Assembly: GCA_030145595.1 (NCBI GenBank)
Contig: JAQYVG010000039.1
Coordinates: 1 to 17,129 of the forward strand
DNA: 17,129 nucleotides
Direction of reading: 5' to 3'
Source of the DNA: Desulfobacterales bacterium
GTDB taxonomy: Bacteria; Desulfobacterota; Desulfobacteria; Desulfobacterales; UBA11574
The notes beneath the pieces are model-generated. The model searched no databases, was not told where the DNA came from, and worked only from the letters and a program-made list of their open reading frames with translations. A program made the position numbers and the translations under genes. This document shows positions 7,398 to 14,632 of the stretch, piece by piece (within the stretch, counting starts at the first letter, position 1; every line of letters begins with the position of its first letter).

Positions 7398-8720
7398 ATG
7401 GCCGTATTACGCCTTAAAACCGTTTTTTTGATCACAATCGTGTCCATTATTATTGCCCCGGCAGTATGCCGAGCAGAGTATGATTATATTGATATTACCA
7501 ATCCTTTTTTGAGAAAGATTCCAATTGCCGTACCCGTATTCAAGAACACGTCACCTAACAAAACTGCAGCACAGGCAGAACGACAGGCATCTGATTTACT
7601 TGCCGATACTTTGGAATTTACTGGTTATTTTAAGATGCTCGACCGTGAAGCCTTTCTTGTTGATCCGCAATCCGACGCTATCTATTCAGTGGTTAACTTC
7701 CATAACTGGACCGGTATCGGTGCAGAACTTTTGGTCACCGGCCAAATTCTGGTTATTGATAATCTGGTTGAAATGGAACTTAGACTGTACGATACCTTTA
7801 AAGAAAAACTTTTGGTGGGCAAAAGATACAATGGATGGCTTAAGGATCAGCGTAAAATGGTACGCCGCTTTTGCAGTGAAGTGATATTTTTTTTAACCGG
7901 TAACAGAGGGTTTTTTGACAGCGAATTCGCATTTGTTTCCACTGGCTCGGGGAACAAAGAAGTTTACATTTGCGATTTTGACGGTTATAATCCCAGACAA
8001 GTAACAGATACAAAAAGCATCACTATTTCACCGGCTTGGTCGTCGGACGGAAAATGGATCGCTTACACCTCATATGTCAACGGCAACCCGGATCTTTATA
8101 TAAAAAACTTGAAAGAAAAGCGAGGCGTTGTTATTGCCAAAAAGGGTATTAATACCACTCCTAGCTGGGTTCCGGGCAAATTTGAATTAGCTGCGACCCT
8201 TTCATTTTCGGGCGACCAGGAAATTTATCTGTTGACCGGAACCGGGAAAATTATTAAAAGATTAACATATACTTGGGGAATTGATATTTCACCGACCTGG
8301 TCCCCGGATGGGAAAAAAATGGCCTTTGTATCCAAAAGGTCGGGTGCACCTCAGATTTATATCAAAAATATAAAATCCGGCCAGGCTGAAAGACTAACGT
8401 TTGTAGGGCATTACAATACGCAGCCAAGCTGGTCTCCCAAAGGGGACAAGATAGTGTATGCGGGTATGGCCAAGGGTCGTAATAATATCTGGGTGATAGG
8501 TGTTGACGGCGATGATCCGGTTCAATTGACACAGAATGAAGGGGACAACGAATCGCCGACGTGGTCCCCGGACGGAAGCCTGATTGCCTTCAGTTCAACT
8601 CGGGAAGGACCCTCAAGAATCTATGTTATGACTGCTTATGGAACTGACCAGCGGCGGTTGCTTACATTGCCGGGTAAGCAGACAGAACCAAAATGGTCAC
8701 CAATAATTATAAATAAATAA
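7398..8720 (+). CDS. tolB: Tol-Pal periplasmic beta-propeller protein TolB
   Basis: A 440-aa periplasmic protein that binds Pal and is released by TolA during envelope constriction. The N-terminus (MAVLRLK, a hydrophobic run, then APAVCRA) is a Sec signal peptide ending just before EYDYIDIT. The N-terminal alpha/beta domain runs to about residue 160. Six propeller repeats follow with the TolB/PD40 signature, for example ISPAWSSDGKWIAY, ISPTWSPDGKKMAF, TQPSWSPKGDKIVY and SPTWSPDGSLIAF. The frame is open from ATG at 7323, but that would put 25 polar residues before the signal peptide, and the extension reads like low-complexity intergenic DNA. ATG at 7398, preceded by GGGGTGGG, fits better. Length is normal for TolB. 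Confidence 0.93.
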   Translation: MAVLRLKTVFLITIVSIIIAPAVCRAEYDYIDITNPFLRKIPIAVPVFKNTSPNKTAAQAERQASDLLADTLEFTGYFKMLDREAFLVDPQSDAIYSVVNFHNWTGIGAELLVTGQILVIDNLVEMELRLYDTFKEKLLVGKRYNGWLKDQRKMVRRFCSEVIFFLTGNRGFFDSEFAFVSTGSGNKEVYICDFDGYNPRQVTDTKSITISPAWSSDGKWIAYTSYVNGNPDLYIKNLKEKRGVVIAKKGINTTPSWVPGKFELAATLSFSGDQEIYLLTGTGKIIKRLTYTWGIDISPTWSPDGKKMAFVSKRSGAPQIYIKNIKSGQAERLTFVGHYNTQPSWSPKGDKIVYAGMAKGRNNIWVIGVDGDDPVQLTQNEGDNESPTWSPDGSLIAFSSTREGPSRIYVMTAYGTDQRRLLTLPGKQTEPKWSPIIINK

Positions 8721-8748
8721 GGTACTATCTTTTAAAAAGGAGGTAAAA

Positions 8749-9321
8749 ATGCGAAAAAAGTTGTGGATAAGTTTGGCCCTGTTATTTGTAATCCCTGGAT
8801 TGCTGTTTACGGTTTCATGTGCAAAAAAGACCGTTAAGGAGGACACTGCCGTACAAGAACAACAGGCAGAGGAGGATGCGCGCATCCAGGCCCGCGAGGC
8901 TGAACAGATGGAAAGGCAGCGAAGAATGGAAGAAGAACGTTTGCAGGAACAGGAAGCTGCAAGACTCAGGATGATGGCTGCCGAAGAGAGGTTTTTGAGT
9001 GAAGACATCCACTTTGAATTTGACAGCTCAAATCTACTTCCGGAGGCACAGGAAATTTTGAGATGGAAAGCAGCATGGCTGCAGAACAATCAAAATATTC
9101 AAGTGACTATTGAGGGACACTGTGATGAGCGCGGTACCAACGAATACAACCTTGCTCTGGGTGACCGGCGAGCCAACAGTGCCAAATCCTATTTGATGGA
9201 TCTTGGTATTTACGGGTCAAGGGTGAGCACTATCAGTTACGGCGAAGAACGACCGGCAGATCATGGTTCCAATGAAGCAGCCTGGGCAAAAAACAGACGG
9301 GCGCATTTCACGATAGAATAG
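8749..9321 (+). CDS. pal: Peptidoglycan-associated outer-membrane lipoprotein Pal
   Basis: A 190-aa lipoprotein that anchors the outer membrane to peptidoglycan and is the target of Tol. The signal peptide ends at a lipobox read as TVSC, with lipidated C24; the -3 position is not the usual Leu. A Gln/Glu/Arg-rich segment (about 33-80) likely forms a helical or coiled-coil spacer longer than in E. coli Pal. The OmpA-like domain (about 84-190) shows IHFEFDSSNL and EGHCDERGTNEYNLALGDRR, which holds the peptidoglycan-binding Asp and Arg. The ribosome site AAGGAGGT at 8737-8744 is the strongest in the window, consistent with Pal being abundant. An intrinsic terminator follows. Confidence 0.96.
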   Translation: MRKKLWISLALLFVIPGLLFTVSCAKKTVKEDTAVQEQQAEEDARIQAREAEQMERQRRMEEERLQEQEAARLRMMAAEERFLSEDIHFEFDSSNLLPEAQEILRWKAAWLQNNQNIQVTIEGHCDERGTNEYNLALGDRRANSAKSYLMDLGIYGSRVSTISYGEERPADHGSNEAAWAKNRRAHFTIE

Positions 9322-9363
9322 GATCGATTTCCTTAATGGCTTATAAAAGGTCTTGAAAATCGG

Positions 9364-9433
9364 CAAGCGGCGGACGGGTTGCCGCTTGTCTGCAGTTAGC
9401 CAACAGCCCGCCTTTTACGGCGGGCTGTTTTTT
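9364..9433 (+). terminator. Intrinsic terminator after pal, with a preceding hairpin
   Basis: ACAGCCCGCC (9403-9412), a six-base loop and GGCGGGCTGT (9419-9428) form a perfect GC-rich 10-bp stem followed by a run of six T (9428-9433): a classic rho-independent terminator. Just before it CAAGCGGC (9364-9371) pairs with GCCGCTTG (9381-9388), a second hairpin that may protect the 3' end of the pal message. Transcription of ybgF beyond it needs readthrough or its own promoter. Confidence 0.85.
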
Positions 9434-9459
9434 GGTAAAACACCGACGGTGTAAATACA

Positions 9460-10323
9460 ATGAGTCGAGGTGCACTGCAAATTGTTTTTGGCTTGTTAGG
9501 GATACTAATGCTGCCGGGGTGTGCAGGTCAGCAGGATATTCTAACCCTTGACAAGCGCCTGTCTGTGATCGAGCAACGTAGTGCCGCGACAGAACAACGG
9601 AGCCTGCAGTTTGATTCGCGTATTGATGGATACATTAAAAACGGGAAGGATCTAAGAGAACGATCTGCCGGCCAAAATGTATTGATCCGTCAGCTCAGAG
9701 GAGAGATCCGCGTATTAAAGGGAAAGCTGGAAGAAACAGAATATCTGCTCAAACAGAAAGTTAAGGCTTTTGAAGGTTCAAAAGGCAAACAAAAAAAACA
9801 ACTGGATAGAATTGAGCAGACGGCAAGTTCAACTAAAAATCGAATCATACATATAGAACAGTACCTTAATCTTGAAACAACAGAATCTGAATTAAAACTT
9901 GAAAAAGAGCCCCATACAAAATCCAACATTCCTTCTAAAAAAGAACTTTCAGCAGACAAAATTTACAAGTCGGCAAAGCAGGCTTTTGCTCAAAGTGATT
10001 TTGAAACAGCCCGGGAAGAGTTTCAGCAGTTTCTGAAACTATATCCGAAATCACCGCAGGCTGATAATGCTCAATTTTGGCTTGGTGAAACCTATTATCG
10101 TGAAAAGTGGTATGAAAAAGCCATACTCGAATACCAGAAGGCCATAGAAAAATATCCAAAAGGAAATAAAGTTCCGGCCTCTCTCCTCAAGCAGGGTTTT
10201 GCCTTTTACAGCCTTGGCGACAAAGCTAACACCCGTCTGATTCTAACGGAACTGATAAAAAAGTATCCAAAATCGAATGAAGCCAAGATCGCAAAACAAA
10301 AATTAAAAAGGTTAAAGCCCTGA
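9460..10323 (+). CDS. cpoB: Tol-Pal associated TPR protein YbgF/CpoB (lipoprotein form)
   Basis: A 287-aa cell-envelope protein; E. coli CpoB coordinates Tol with peptidoglycan synthesis. The N-terminus ends at a good lipobox (LPGC, C21), so this version is probably lipid-anchored, unlike soluble periplasmic CpoB of E. coli. Residues about 28-130 are heptad-like and charged, predicting a trimerising coiled coil. From about 165 there are three TPR-like units (IYKSAKQAFAQSDFETAREE, AQFWLGETYYREKWYEKAIL, ASLLKQGFAFYSLGDKANTR). The start ATG at 9460 has no clear ribosome site. The stop TGA abuts the ruvC ATG with no gap, so the gene is probably co-transcribed with ruvCA and separated from pal by a terminator. 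Confidence 0.88.
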   Translation: MSRGALQIVFGLLGILMLPGCAGQQDILTLDKRLSVIEQRSAATEQRSLQFDSRIDGYIKNGKDLRERSAGQNVLIRQLRGEIRVLKGKLEETEYLLKQKVKAFEGSKGKQKKQLDRIEQTASSTKNRIIHIEQYLNLETTESELKLEKEPHTKSNIPSKKELSADKIYKSAKQAFAQSDFETAREEFQQFLKLYPKSPQADNAQFWLGETYYREKWYEKAILEYQKAIEKYPKGNKVPASLLKQGFAFYSLGDKANTRLILTELIKKYPKSNEAKIAKQKLKRLKP

Positions 10324-10806
10324 ATGGTAACGGTTGTCGGAATAGATCCAGGGTTGGCTGCTACTGGTTTTGGAATCGTCAGGGGAGACGGGCTTAAAAT
10401 AGATGACTTTTCCTTCGGCAGTATTAATACTCCGAGAAATATATCTTTGCCACATCGCCTTGAACAGATTTATTCAAGACTAATACTGGTTTTGGAAGAT
10501 GCAAAGCCGGATCTCATGGTAGTTGAAGACGTTTTTTCCGTTGAAAAATTTCCAAAGGCAGGTATTACCTTAGGAAAGGTTAGCGGTGTTGTTCTGCTTG
10601 CCGGGTGTAAGACTGACGTACCGGTTGCCGAAGTACCCGTACGCGAGGCCAAGCAGATATTGACGGGAAACGGCAATGCCAGTAAAAAGCAGCTTGAAAA
10701 GGCTGCGCGGCATTTATTAAAACTGCAAACACCTATTAGGCCTTACCACGCTTCCGATGCTATGGGTTTAGCGCTTTTGGGCCTGTTTCGTTTTAAAAAA
10801 AGATAA
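10324..10806 (+). CDS. ruvC: Holliday-junction endonuclease RuvC
   Basis: A 160-aa cytoplasmic resolvase that nicks Holliday junctions symmetrically, acting with RuvAB. The RNase H-like core begins with GIDPGLAATGFG. Catalytic residues by alignment to known RuvC: D8, E68 (VVEDVF), H142 and D145 (YHASDA). The third position is His, as in Thermus RuvC, where E. coli has Asp. Length is normal. The start codon immediately follows the ybgF stop, and its own stop overlaps the ruvA start by one base (TAATG), so translation is coupled on both sides. No LexA-type box is recognisable upstream. Confidence 0.95.
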   Translation: MVTVVGIDPGLAATGFGIVRGDGLKIDDFSFGSINTPRNISLPHRLEQIYSRLILVLEDAKPDLMVVEDVFSVEKFPKAGITLGKVSGVVLLAGCKTDVPVAEVPVREAKQILTGNGNASKKQLEKAARHLLKLQTPIRPYHASDAMGLALLGLFRFKKR

Positions 10807-11417
10807 TGATCGGTTACCTTGAAGGCGCATTGTTGAAAAAGGAGGGAGACAGGATACTCCTGCTGGCCAACCAGGTTGGATATGAGGTTTTACTGCCCGT
10901 CTTTGTAATGGAGACCTTGCGGACAAAATCTATTGGCGAAAAGATATCCCTTTATATTTTTCACCAGCAGACCGAGCGCCAACCCAAGCCGGTACTGATC
11001 GGTTTTAATCTTGAAGTCGAAAGAGAATTCTTTCAACATTTTATTTCGGTAGAAGCCATTGGTGCCATGAAGGCGGTTAAGGCCCTGGATATTTCTGTGC
11101 GCGAGATTGCCAGGGCCATAGAGGCCAAAGATGTACAAAAGCTAAAGCAATTAAAAGGAATCGGTGAACGGACTGCTCGCAAAATAATAGCCACCCTTGA
11201 AGGTAAGATGGACAAGTTTGCATTAATTCGCAAAGCGGAGAAAGTAAAGATACCGGTAGAGGAGGATGCTGCCAAACAGGTCATGGATGTACTTGTCGGT
11301 CAGTTGGGTTATAGAGTCAGCGATGCAAAGCGGATGATTGCCGCAGCCATGCAACGTAATAGTGCGATTACTACTTCTGAAGAACTTTTTGAAGAAGTAT
11401 ATCGGAGCGAGAAGTAA
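10806..11417 (+). CDS. ruvA: Holliday-junction DNA-binding subunit RuvA
   Basis: A 203-aa protein whose tetramer holds the four-way junction flat and loads RuvB. The N-terminal OB fold starts MIGYLEGALL and contains NQVGYEV. Two helix-hairpin-helix motifs follow: the second (LKGIGERTARKI, 116-127) is canonical, while the first (AIGAMKA, 84-90) lacks the usual GxGPK pattern. The acidic-pin region, normally VRED before YGF, reads TERQPKPVLIGF, keeping one acidic residue. The C-terminal RuvB-binding domain is at about 153-203. It starts within the ruvC stop. It is separated from ruvB by 233 bp of repeats, where many bacteria have them adjacent. Confidence 0.94.
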   Translation: MIGYLEGALLKKEGDRILLLANQVGYEVLLPVFVMETLRTKSIGEKISLYIFHQQTERQPKPVLIGFNLEVEREFFQHFISVEAIGAMKAVKALDISVREIARAIEAKDVQKLKQLKGIGERTARKIIATLEGKMDKFALIRKAEKVKIPVEEDAAKQVMDVLVGQLGYRVSDAKRMIAAAMQRNSAITTSEELFEEVYRSEK

Positions 11418-11497
11418 TTTGCTGATCGGTAATCAATAAAATAATTGTACTTAACAAAAGTGACAGTTTCGTAAAAGGTAAAAAATTCCTTTTTGCG

Positions 11498-11581
11498 CAC
11501 GTTTTAAGTTTTAGGTTTTAAGTTTTAAGTATTTGCAAATAAACGTAAAACATTAACCTAAAACTTAAAACCTAAAACGTG
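11498..11581. repeat. Heptamer-based inverted repeat between ruvA and ruvB
   Basis: Four tandem TTTTA(A/G)G heptamers occupy about 11502-11529. Three complementary heptamers (CCTAAAA, CTTAAAA, CCTAAAA) lie at 11557-11577. Segment 11509-11529 pairs with 11557-11577 with one mismatch in 21, across a 27-base loop. The outer CACG/CGTG ends also match. The AT-rich stem and lack of a T-run argue against a simple terminator. Nothing else is visible in the first part of this gap (11418-11497) beyond AT-rich DNA. Confidence 0.7.
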
Positions 11582-11610
11582 ATGAATTCGAGTTTTCTAT
11601 GAATTCATCA
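11580..11610. repeat. Perfect 10-bp inverted repeat upstream of ruvB
   Basis: TGATGAATTC (11580-11589) and GAATTCATCA (11601-11610) are perfect complements around an 11-base spacer, ending 40 bp before the ruvB ATG. It could be an operator, a leader hairpin, or the edge of the adjoining repeat element. I cannot tell which. Confidence 0.5.
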
Positions 11611-11650
11611 ACATCGGCTGTCATTATAAAAGCGACTGTGAAGACATAAA

Positions 11651-12700
11651 ATGACCGACGATATCCTATCAGATTCTTTTAATAAACAGGGTGTACTGAC
11701 CGGGGCATGCCTGCCGGACGACTGGAAACCGGCAATTCTGTCCCTGCGACCGGAAAAATTCGCAGACTACGTCGGCCAGTCTGAGGTTGTGGAAACCCTT
11801 CAAATTGCTATTGAGGCGGCCAAGCAGCGCCAAGAACCGATGGACCATATTCTTTTGCACGGCCCGCCAGGTTTGGGGAAAACAACCCTGGCGCATATAA
11901 TCGCCAATGAAATGGGAGGAAATCTTACGTCAACTTCCGGACCTGCCCTTGAAAAAGGCGGAGATCTGATCGGCATCCTTACGCATCTTGAAGATGGAGA
12001 TATTTTTTTTATCGACGAGGTCCACCGCATCCCAAAGTCGGTGGAAGAGTTTCTTTATCCAGCCATGGAGGATTTTGCCGTTGATTTTGTCTTTGATAAG
12101 GGGATGTATGCCCGCAGTCACAAATACCGCCTGAATCGATTTACGCTTGCCGGGGCTACTACCCGGGTAGGGCTCTTGTCGGCGCCCCTGCGGGATCGAT
12201 TTGGCATTTTCAGGAACCTTGATTTTTACAGTGAAGAAGATCTGGTGAAAATCATCAGGCGTTCCGCGATGTTGCTTAACGTTGAGATTGATGATGAAAG
12301 TGCCGTCGAGCTTGCAAAGCGATCCCGAGGAACGCCCAGGATAGTAAACAGGCTTCTCAAACGGGTGCGGGATTATGCCCAGGTGCGGGCAGACGGAGTT
12401 ATTATCAAAAGAACAGTTACAGAAGCATTGTCCCTGGAAGGGGTTGATGAAAAAGGGCTCACGAATTTTGACCGTCGCTACCTGCAAACAATTATCGAGT
12501 TTTATAAAGGCGGCCCGGTTGGCATCGAAGCTATCGCCGCCACTCTTCAGGAAGAGGCTGATACGCTGGTAGATGTGGTTGAACCCTATCTTTTGAAAAT
12601 CGGGATGGTCACAAGAACATCTTCAGGTAGAAAGGCATCGGATGCAGCGTATCGTCACTTGGGGCACAGTATTCAGCAAAAAATGTTTCACCCTAAATGA
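11651..12700 (+). CDS. ruvB: Holliday-junction branch-migration ATPase RuvB
   Basis: A 349-aa AAA+ hexameric motor that drives branch migration on RuvA-bound junctions. The Walker A motif GPPGLGKT is at 71-78 and Walker B FFIDEVHR at 119-126. The sensor and arginine-finger region GATTRVGLLSAPLRDRFG is at about 168-185. The C-terminal winged-helix domain (about 265-345) contains GGPVGIEAIAATL. Length and motifs are fully typical. The N-terminal lead of about 28 residues before LRPEKFADYVGQ is usual for RuvB. The upstream ribosome site is weak (GAAG). An inverted ACCCTAAA/TTTAGGGT pair (12690-12697, 12724-12731) flanks the stop. Confidence 0.97.
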   Translation: MTDDILSDSFNKQGVLTGACLPDDWKPAILSLRPEKFADYVGQSEVVETLQIAIEAAKQRQEPMDHILLHGPPGLGKTTLAHIIANEMGGNLTSTSGPALEKGGDLIGILTHLEDGDIFFIDEVHRIPKSVEEFLYPAMEDFAVDFVFDKGMYARSHKYRLNRFTLAGATTRVGLLSAPLRDRFGIFRNLDFYSEEDLVKIIRRSAMLLNVEIDDESAVELAKRSRGTPRIVNRLLKRVRDYAQVRADGVIIKRTVTEALSLEGVDEKGLTNFDRRYLQTIIEFYKGGPVGIEAIAATLQEEADTLVDVVEPYLLKIGMVTRTSSGRKASDAAYRHLGHSIQQKMFHPK

Positions 12701-12742
12701 GCGTAAACAAAACGGTAAGAATGTTTAGGGTTTCACTGAACC

Positions 12743-13549
12743 ATGTCGACAATTACACTCTTAACAGATTTTGGCCTTAAAGACACATATGTGGGTCTCA
12801 TGAAGGGCGTTATCCTGTCCGTAAACCCGGATGCCGTTATTATCGATATCACTCACCACGTTGATCCCCATGACCTGAGCCAGGCGGCCTTTATTATTAA
12901 ATCCTCTTATCGTTACTTTCCTGCGGGTAGCGTACATGTCATTGTAGTGGACCCCGGCGTTGGGAGCCGGCGCGCAATAGTCGCTCTTACGATGATGGGG
13001 CAGACATTCCTTGCGCCGGATAACGGCATATTGACATTGATAGTCGATGAAGGGGATATTGATGCAATCGTTAGGGTCGAAAATTCAGACTATTTTTTGA
13101 AAGCGGTCAGCCAGACTTTCCACGGCCGGGATATTTTTGCTCCGGTCGCTGGACATATCTCCCTGGGGGTCGATCTAGAACGGTTGGGAACGCCGATCGC
13201 TAAAAAAGACCTGGTCCTAATTAGAATTCCAAAGCCGTATGTTGGCAAAAGAGATGAACTCGTCGGAACCATAGTCTCCATAGACCGTTTTGGTAACTGT
13301 ATTACAAATATTGATTCAGATTGTCTTGCGGCTTTTGTAAATGCCGGCAAAAGCAAAAAGCTTCAAGTCGCGATCGGACAGAGTAAAATTAAAGGATTGT
13401 CTATAAATTATGAAAGTGCAAGCCCCCAGGGCCCTATGGCCATAATCGGCAGCTCCGGATATCTGGAGATCGCCGTGAATTGCGGCAGTGCCGGAAACTA
13501 TTTGGGGGCTGCAAAAGGAGATGCTGTTCACTTGATATTGTCCAAATAA
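12743..13549 (+). CDS. SAM hydrolase / hydroxide adenosyltransferase (DUF62 family)
   Basis: A 268-aa cytoplasmic enzyme expected to split S-adenosylmethionine into adenosine and methionine using activated water; the fluorinase and chlorinase belong to the same superfamily. The N-terminal domain begins with ITLLTDFGLKDTYVG. The proposed catalytic Asp-Arg-His triad is present as D70 and R77 (VVDPGVGSRR) and H127 (FHGRD). APDNG (91-95) and the C-terminal DRFGNCITNI segment match the nucleoside-binding parts of the family. Halogenase activity is unlikely, because the triad belongs to the hydrolase branch. It sits 42 bp after ruvB with no clear ribosome site. The physiological reason for SAM hydrolysis is poorly known, and the neighbours give no clue. 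Confidence 0.88.
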   Translation: MSTITLLTDFGLKDTYVGLMKGVILSVNPDAVIIDITHHVDPHDLSQAAFIIKSSYRYFPAGSVHVIVVDPGVGSRRAIVALTMMGQTFLAPDNGILTLIVDEGDIDAIVRVENSDYFLKAVSQTFHGRDIFAPVAGHISLGVDLERLGTPIAKKDLVLIRIPKPYVGKRDELVGTIVSIDRFGNCITNIDSDCLAAFVNAGKSKKLQVAIGQSKIKGLSINYESASPQGPMAIIGSSGYLEIAVNCGSAGNYLGAAKGDAVHLILSK

Positions 13550-13571
13550 AATCGCGCAGCGATTTTATTTG
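13543..13571. terminator. Perfect 13-bp hairpin over the stop codon, probable bidirectional terminator
   Basis: CAAATAAAATCGC (13543-13555) and GCGATTTTATTTG (13559-13571) are perfect complements with a three-base GCA loop, and the stem includes the TAA stop of the SAM hydrolase gene. The T-rich 3' arm and A-rich 5' arm could terminate in either direction, although the stem is AT-rich beyond its four-bp GC core. Confidence 0.6.
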
Positions 13572-13580
13572 TGATTGTTG

Positions 13581-13631
13581 GTAACTTTGCCATAAGTTCT
13601 GGTCAGTGCCCCGATTTATTGAGAAGATACG
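13581..13631. repeat. Contiguous copy of the 51-bp dispersed repeat
   Basis: This copy matches the two halves found at 2823-2850 (26/28) and 3064-3081 (18/18), here separated by only CCCCG. It lies in the 124-bp gap after the SAM hydrolase gene and reads in the same direction as the split copy. It shows no strong internal symmetry of its own. Confidence 0.7.
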
Positions 13632-13673
13632 ATTGTTGAACTTAACACATTGATATGATAAACATATAAGAGA

Positions 13674-14615
13674 ATGCAGCCTATGAAACGCCGGGTAAAA
13701 GAGTTAAACGGGATTGCCGTACCGAAACCAAAAAAGAGGGCCGGCCGCTGGACCCTTTTGTTCGTGGGAGATCGTGGAAAAGTAATTCCAGTCAAGCGCT
13801 TTAAAGGACTGGCGATTACACTCACTTTTGCGGTTTTCATTGTGGTTGCTTTAGCGGTGGGTCTTTATTTTCTGTACAGCAGCGAAGCTGAAGAAAATAA
13901 GAACCTGATAAACGCCTTGGGAGTTTCACGACAGAAGGTAAAGTCTATGCAGGATGAAAAGGAACTCCTTATGGTTCGTATGGTTTTGGCTGAATCGAAG
14001 ATTAAAGCCGGCCGGATCGAGACAGAAGAAAAAACAATTGAAAAAGACACGGACCTGTCTAAAGCTAAAAACGCATCTGCAACGATTGAACCCCCAGCGC
14101 CGTATATTAAAAAAGTTGTTGAAACCGTAAAAGAAGTTCCGGCTGAAAAAGAGGCTGCAATTGCAGCGGTTGTAAAGTATGAGCCGGATATTTCCGAACT
14201 AAACATGCCGGATGCAGAACCGCAAATAGTCAGCATTGAAGAATTTATGGTTTTGAATACATTAGAAGCCAAGAACTTGAAGGTAACGTTTAAACTCAGG
14301 AAAACCGATCAGAACAAAGAAACGGTTTCAGGGTATGCCTTTGTGATCTTAAAAATTGACAGGGATGACCGGAAACAATGGTTTGCAATTCCGTCTGTCT
14401 CTTTGGTATCAGGGAAGCCTTCCCGGATCCGCGGGGGCCAATATTTTTCAATTTCCCGTTTTAAAACCATGAAATATCAGCACAAATACTCGGGTGACCT
14501 GAAACGTTTTCAATATGCAACGATATTTATTTATAACGCAGATGAAAAGCTGTTGTTGGAGAGAGAGTACCTCATAACAGTTCGAGAAATGCCTCCTGAA
14601 CCGAAGGAAGGATAA
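13674..14615 (+). CDS. Uncharacterised single-pass membrane protein with periplasmic beta-rich domain
   Basis: I do not recognise a named family for this 313-aa protein. The basic N-terminus (about 1-44) includes WTLLFVGDRGKVIPVKRFK, which resembles the N-terminal signal of many M23/LytM envelope peptidases, just before the membrane helix at about 46-68. Residues 69-115 are charged and probably coiled coil. A Pro/Glu/Lys-rich linker (about 115-190) leads to a beta-rich domain (about 195-305) with KVTFKLRKT, GYAFVILKID and IRGGQYFSISRFKT. No peptidase zinc ligands are seen. Placed two genes before a bactofilin and next to a Csd4-like peptidase, it may be their membrane partner (inference). ATG at 13683 is an alternative start. 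Confidence 0.8.
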   Translation: MQPMKRRVKELNGIAVPKPKKRAGRWTLLFVGDRGKVIPVKRFKGLAITLTFAVFIVVALAVGLYFLYSSEAEENKNLINALGVSRQKVKSMQDEKELLMVRMVLAESKIKAGRIETEEKTIEKDTDLSKAKNASATIEPPAPYIKKVVETVKEVPAEKEAAIAAVVKYEPDISELNMPDAEPQIVSIEEFMVLNTLEAKNLKVTFKLRKTDQNKETVSGYAFVILKIDRDDRKQWFAIPSVSLVSGKPSRIRGGQYFSISRFKTMKYQHKYSGDLKRFQYATIFIYNADEKLLLEREYLITVREMPPEPKEG

Positions 14616-14632
14616 GATGAGACCTTTGTAAC

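Noticed and set aside
11468..11610. Possible relative of the GTAAAAAGTC-ended palindrome at 4938-5084
   Set aside because: TTCGTAAAAGG at 11468-11478 and the GAATTC-containing right side resemble its ends, but the two sides pair poorly with each other, so membership cannot be claimed by eye.
11930..12487. 185-codon minus-strand frame inside ruvB
   Set aside because: Shadow of the ruvB coding frame; no start context or domain.
12690..12731. ACCCTAAA/TTTAGGGT inverted pair around the ruvB stop as a terminator
   Set aside because: An 8-bp AT-rich stem with a 26-base loop and no T-run is not a convincing terminator; mentioned only with ruvB.
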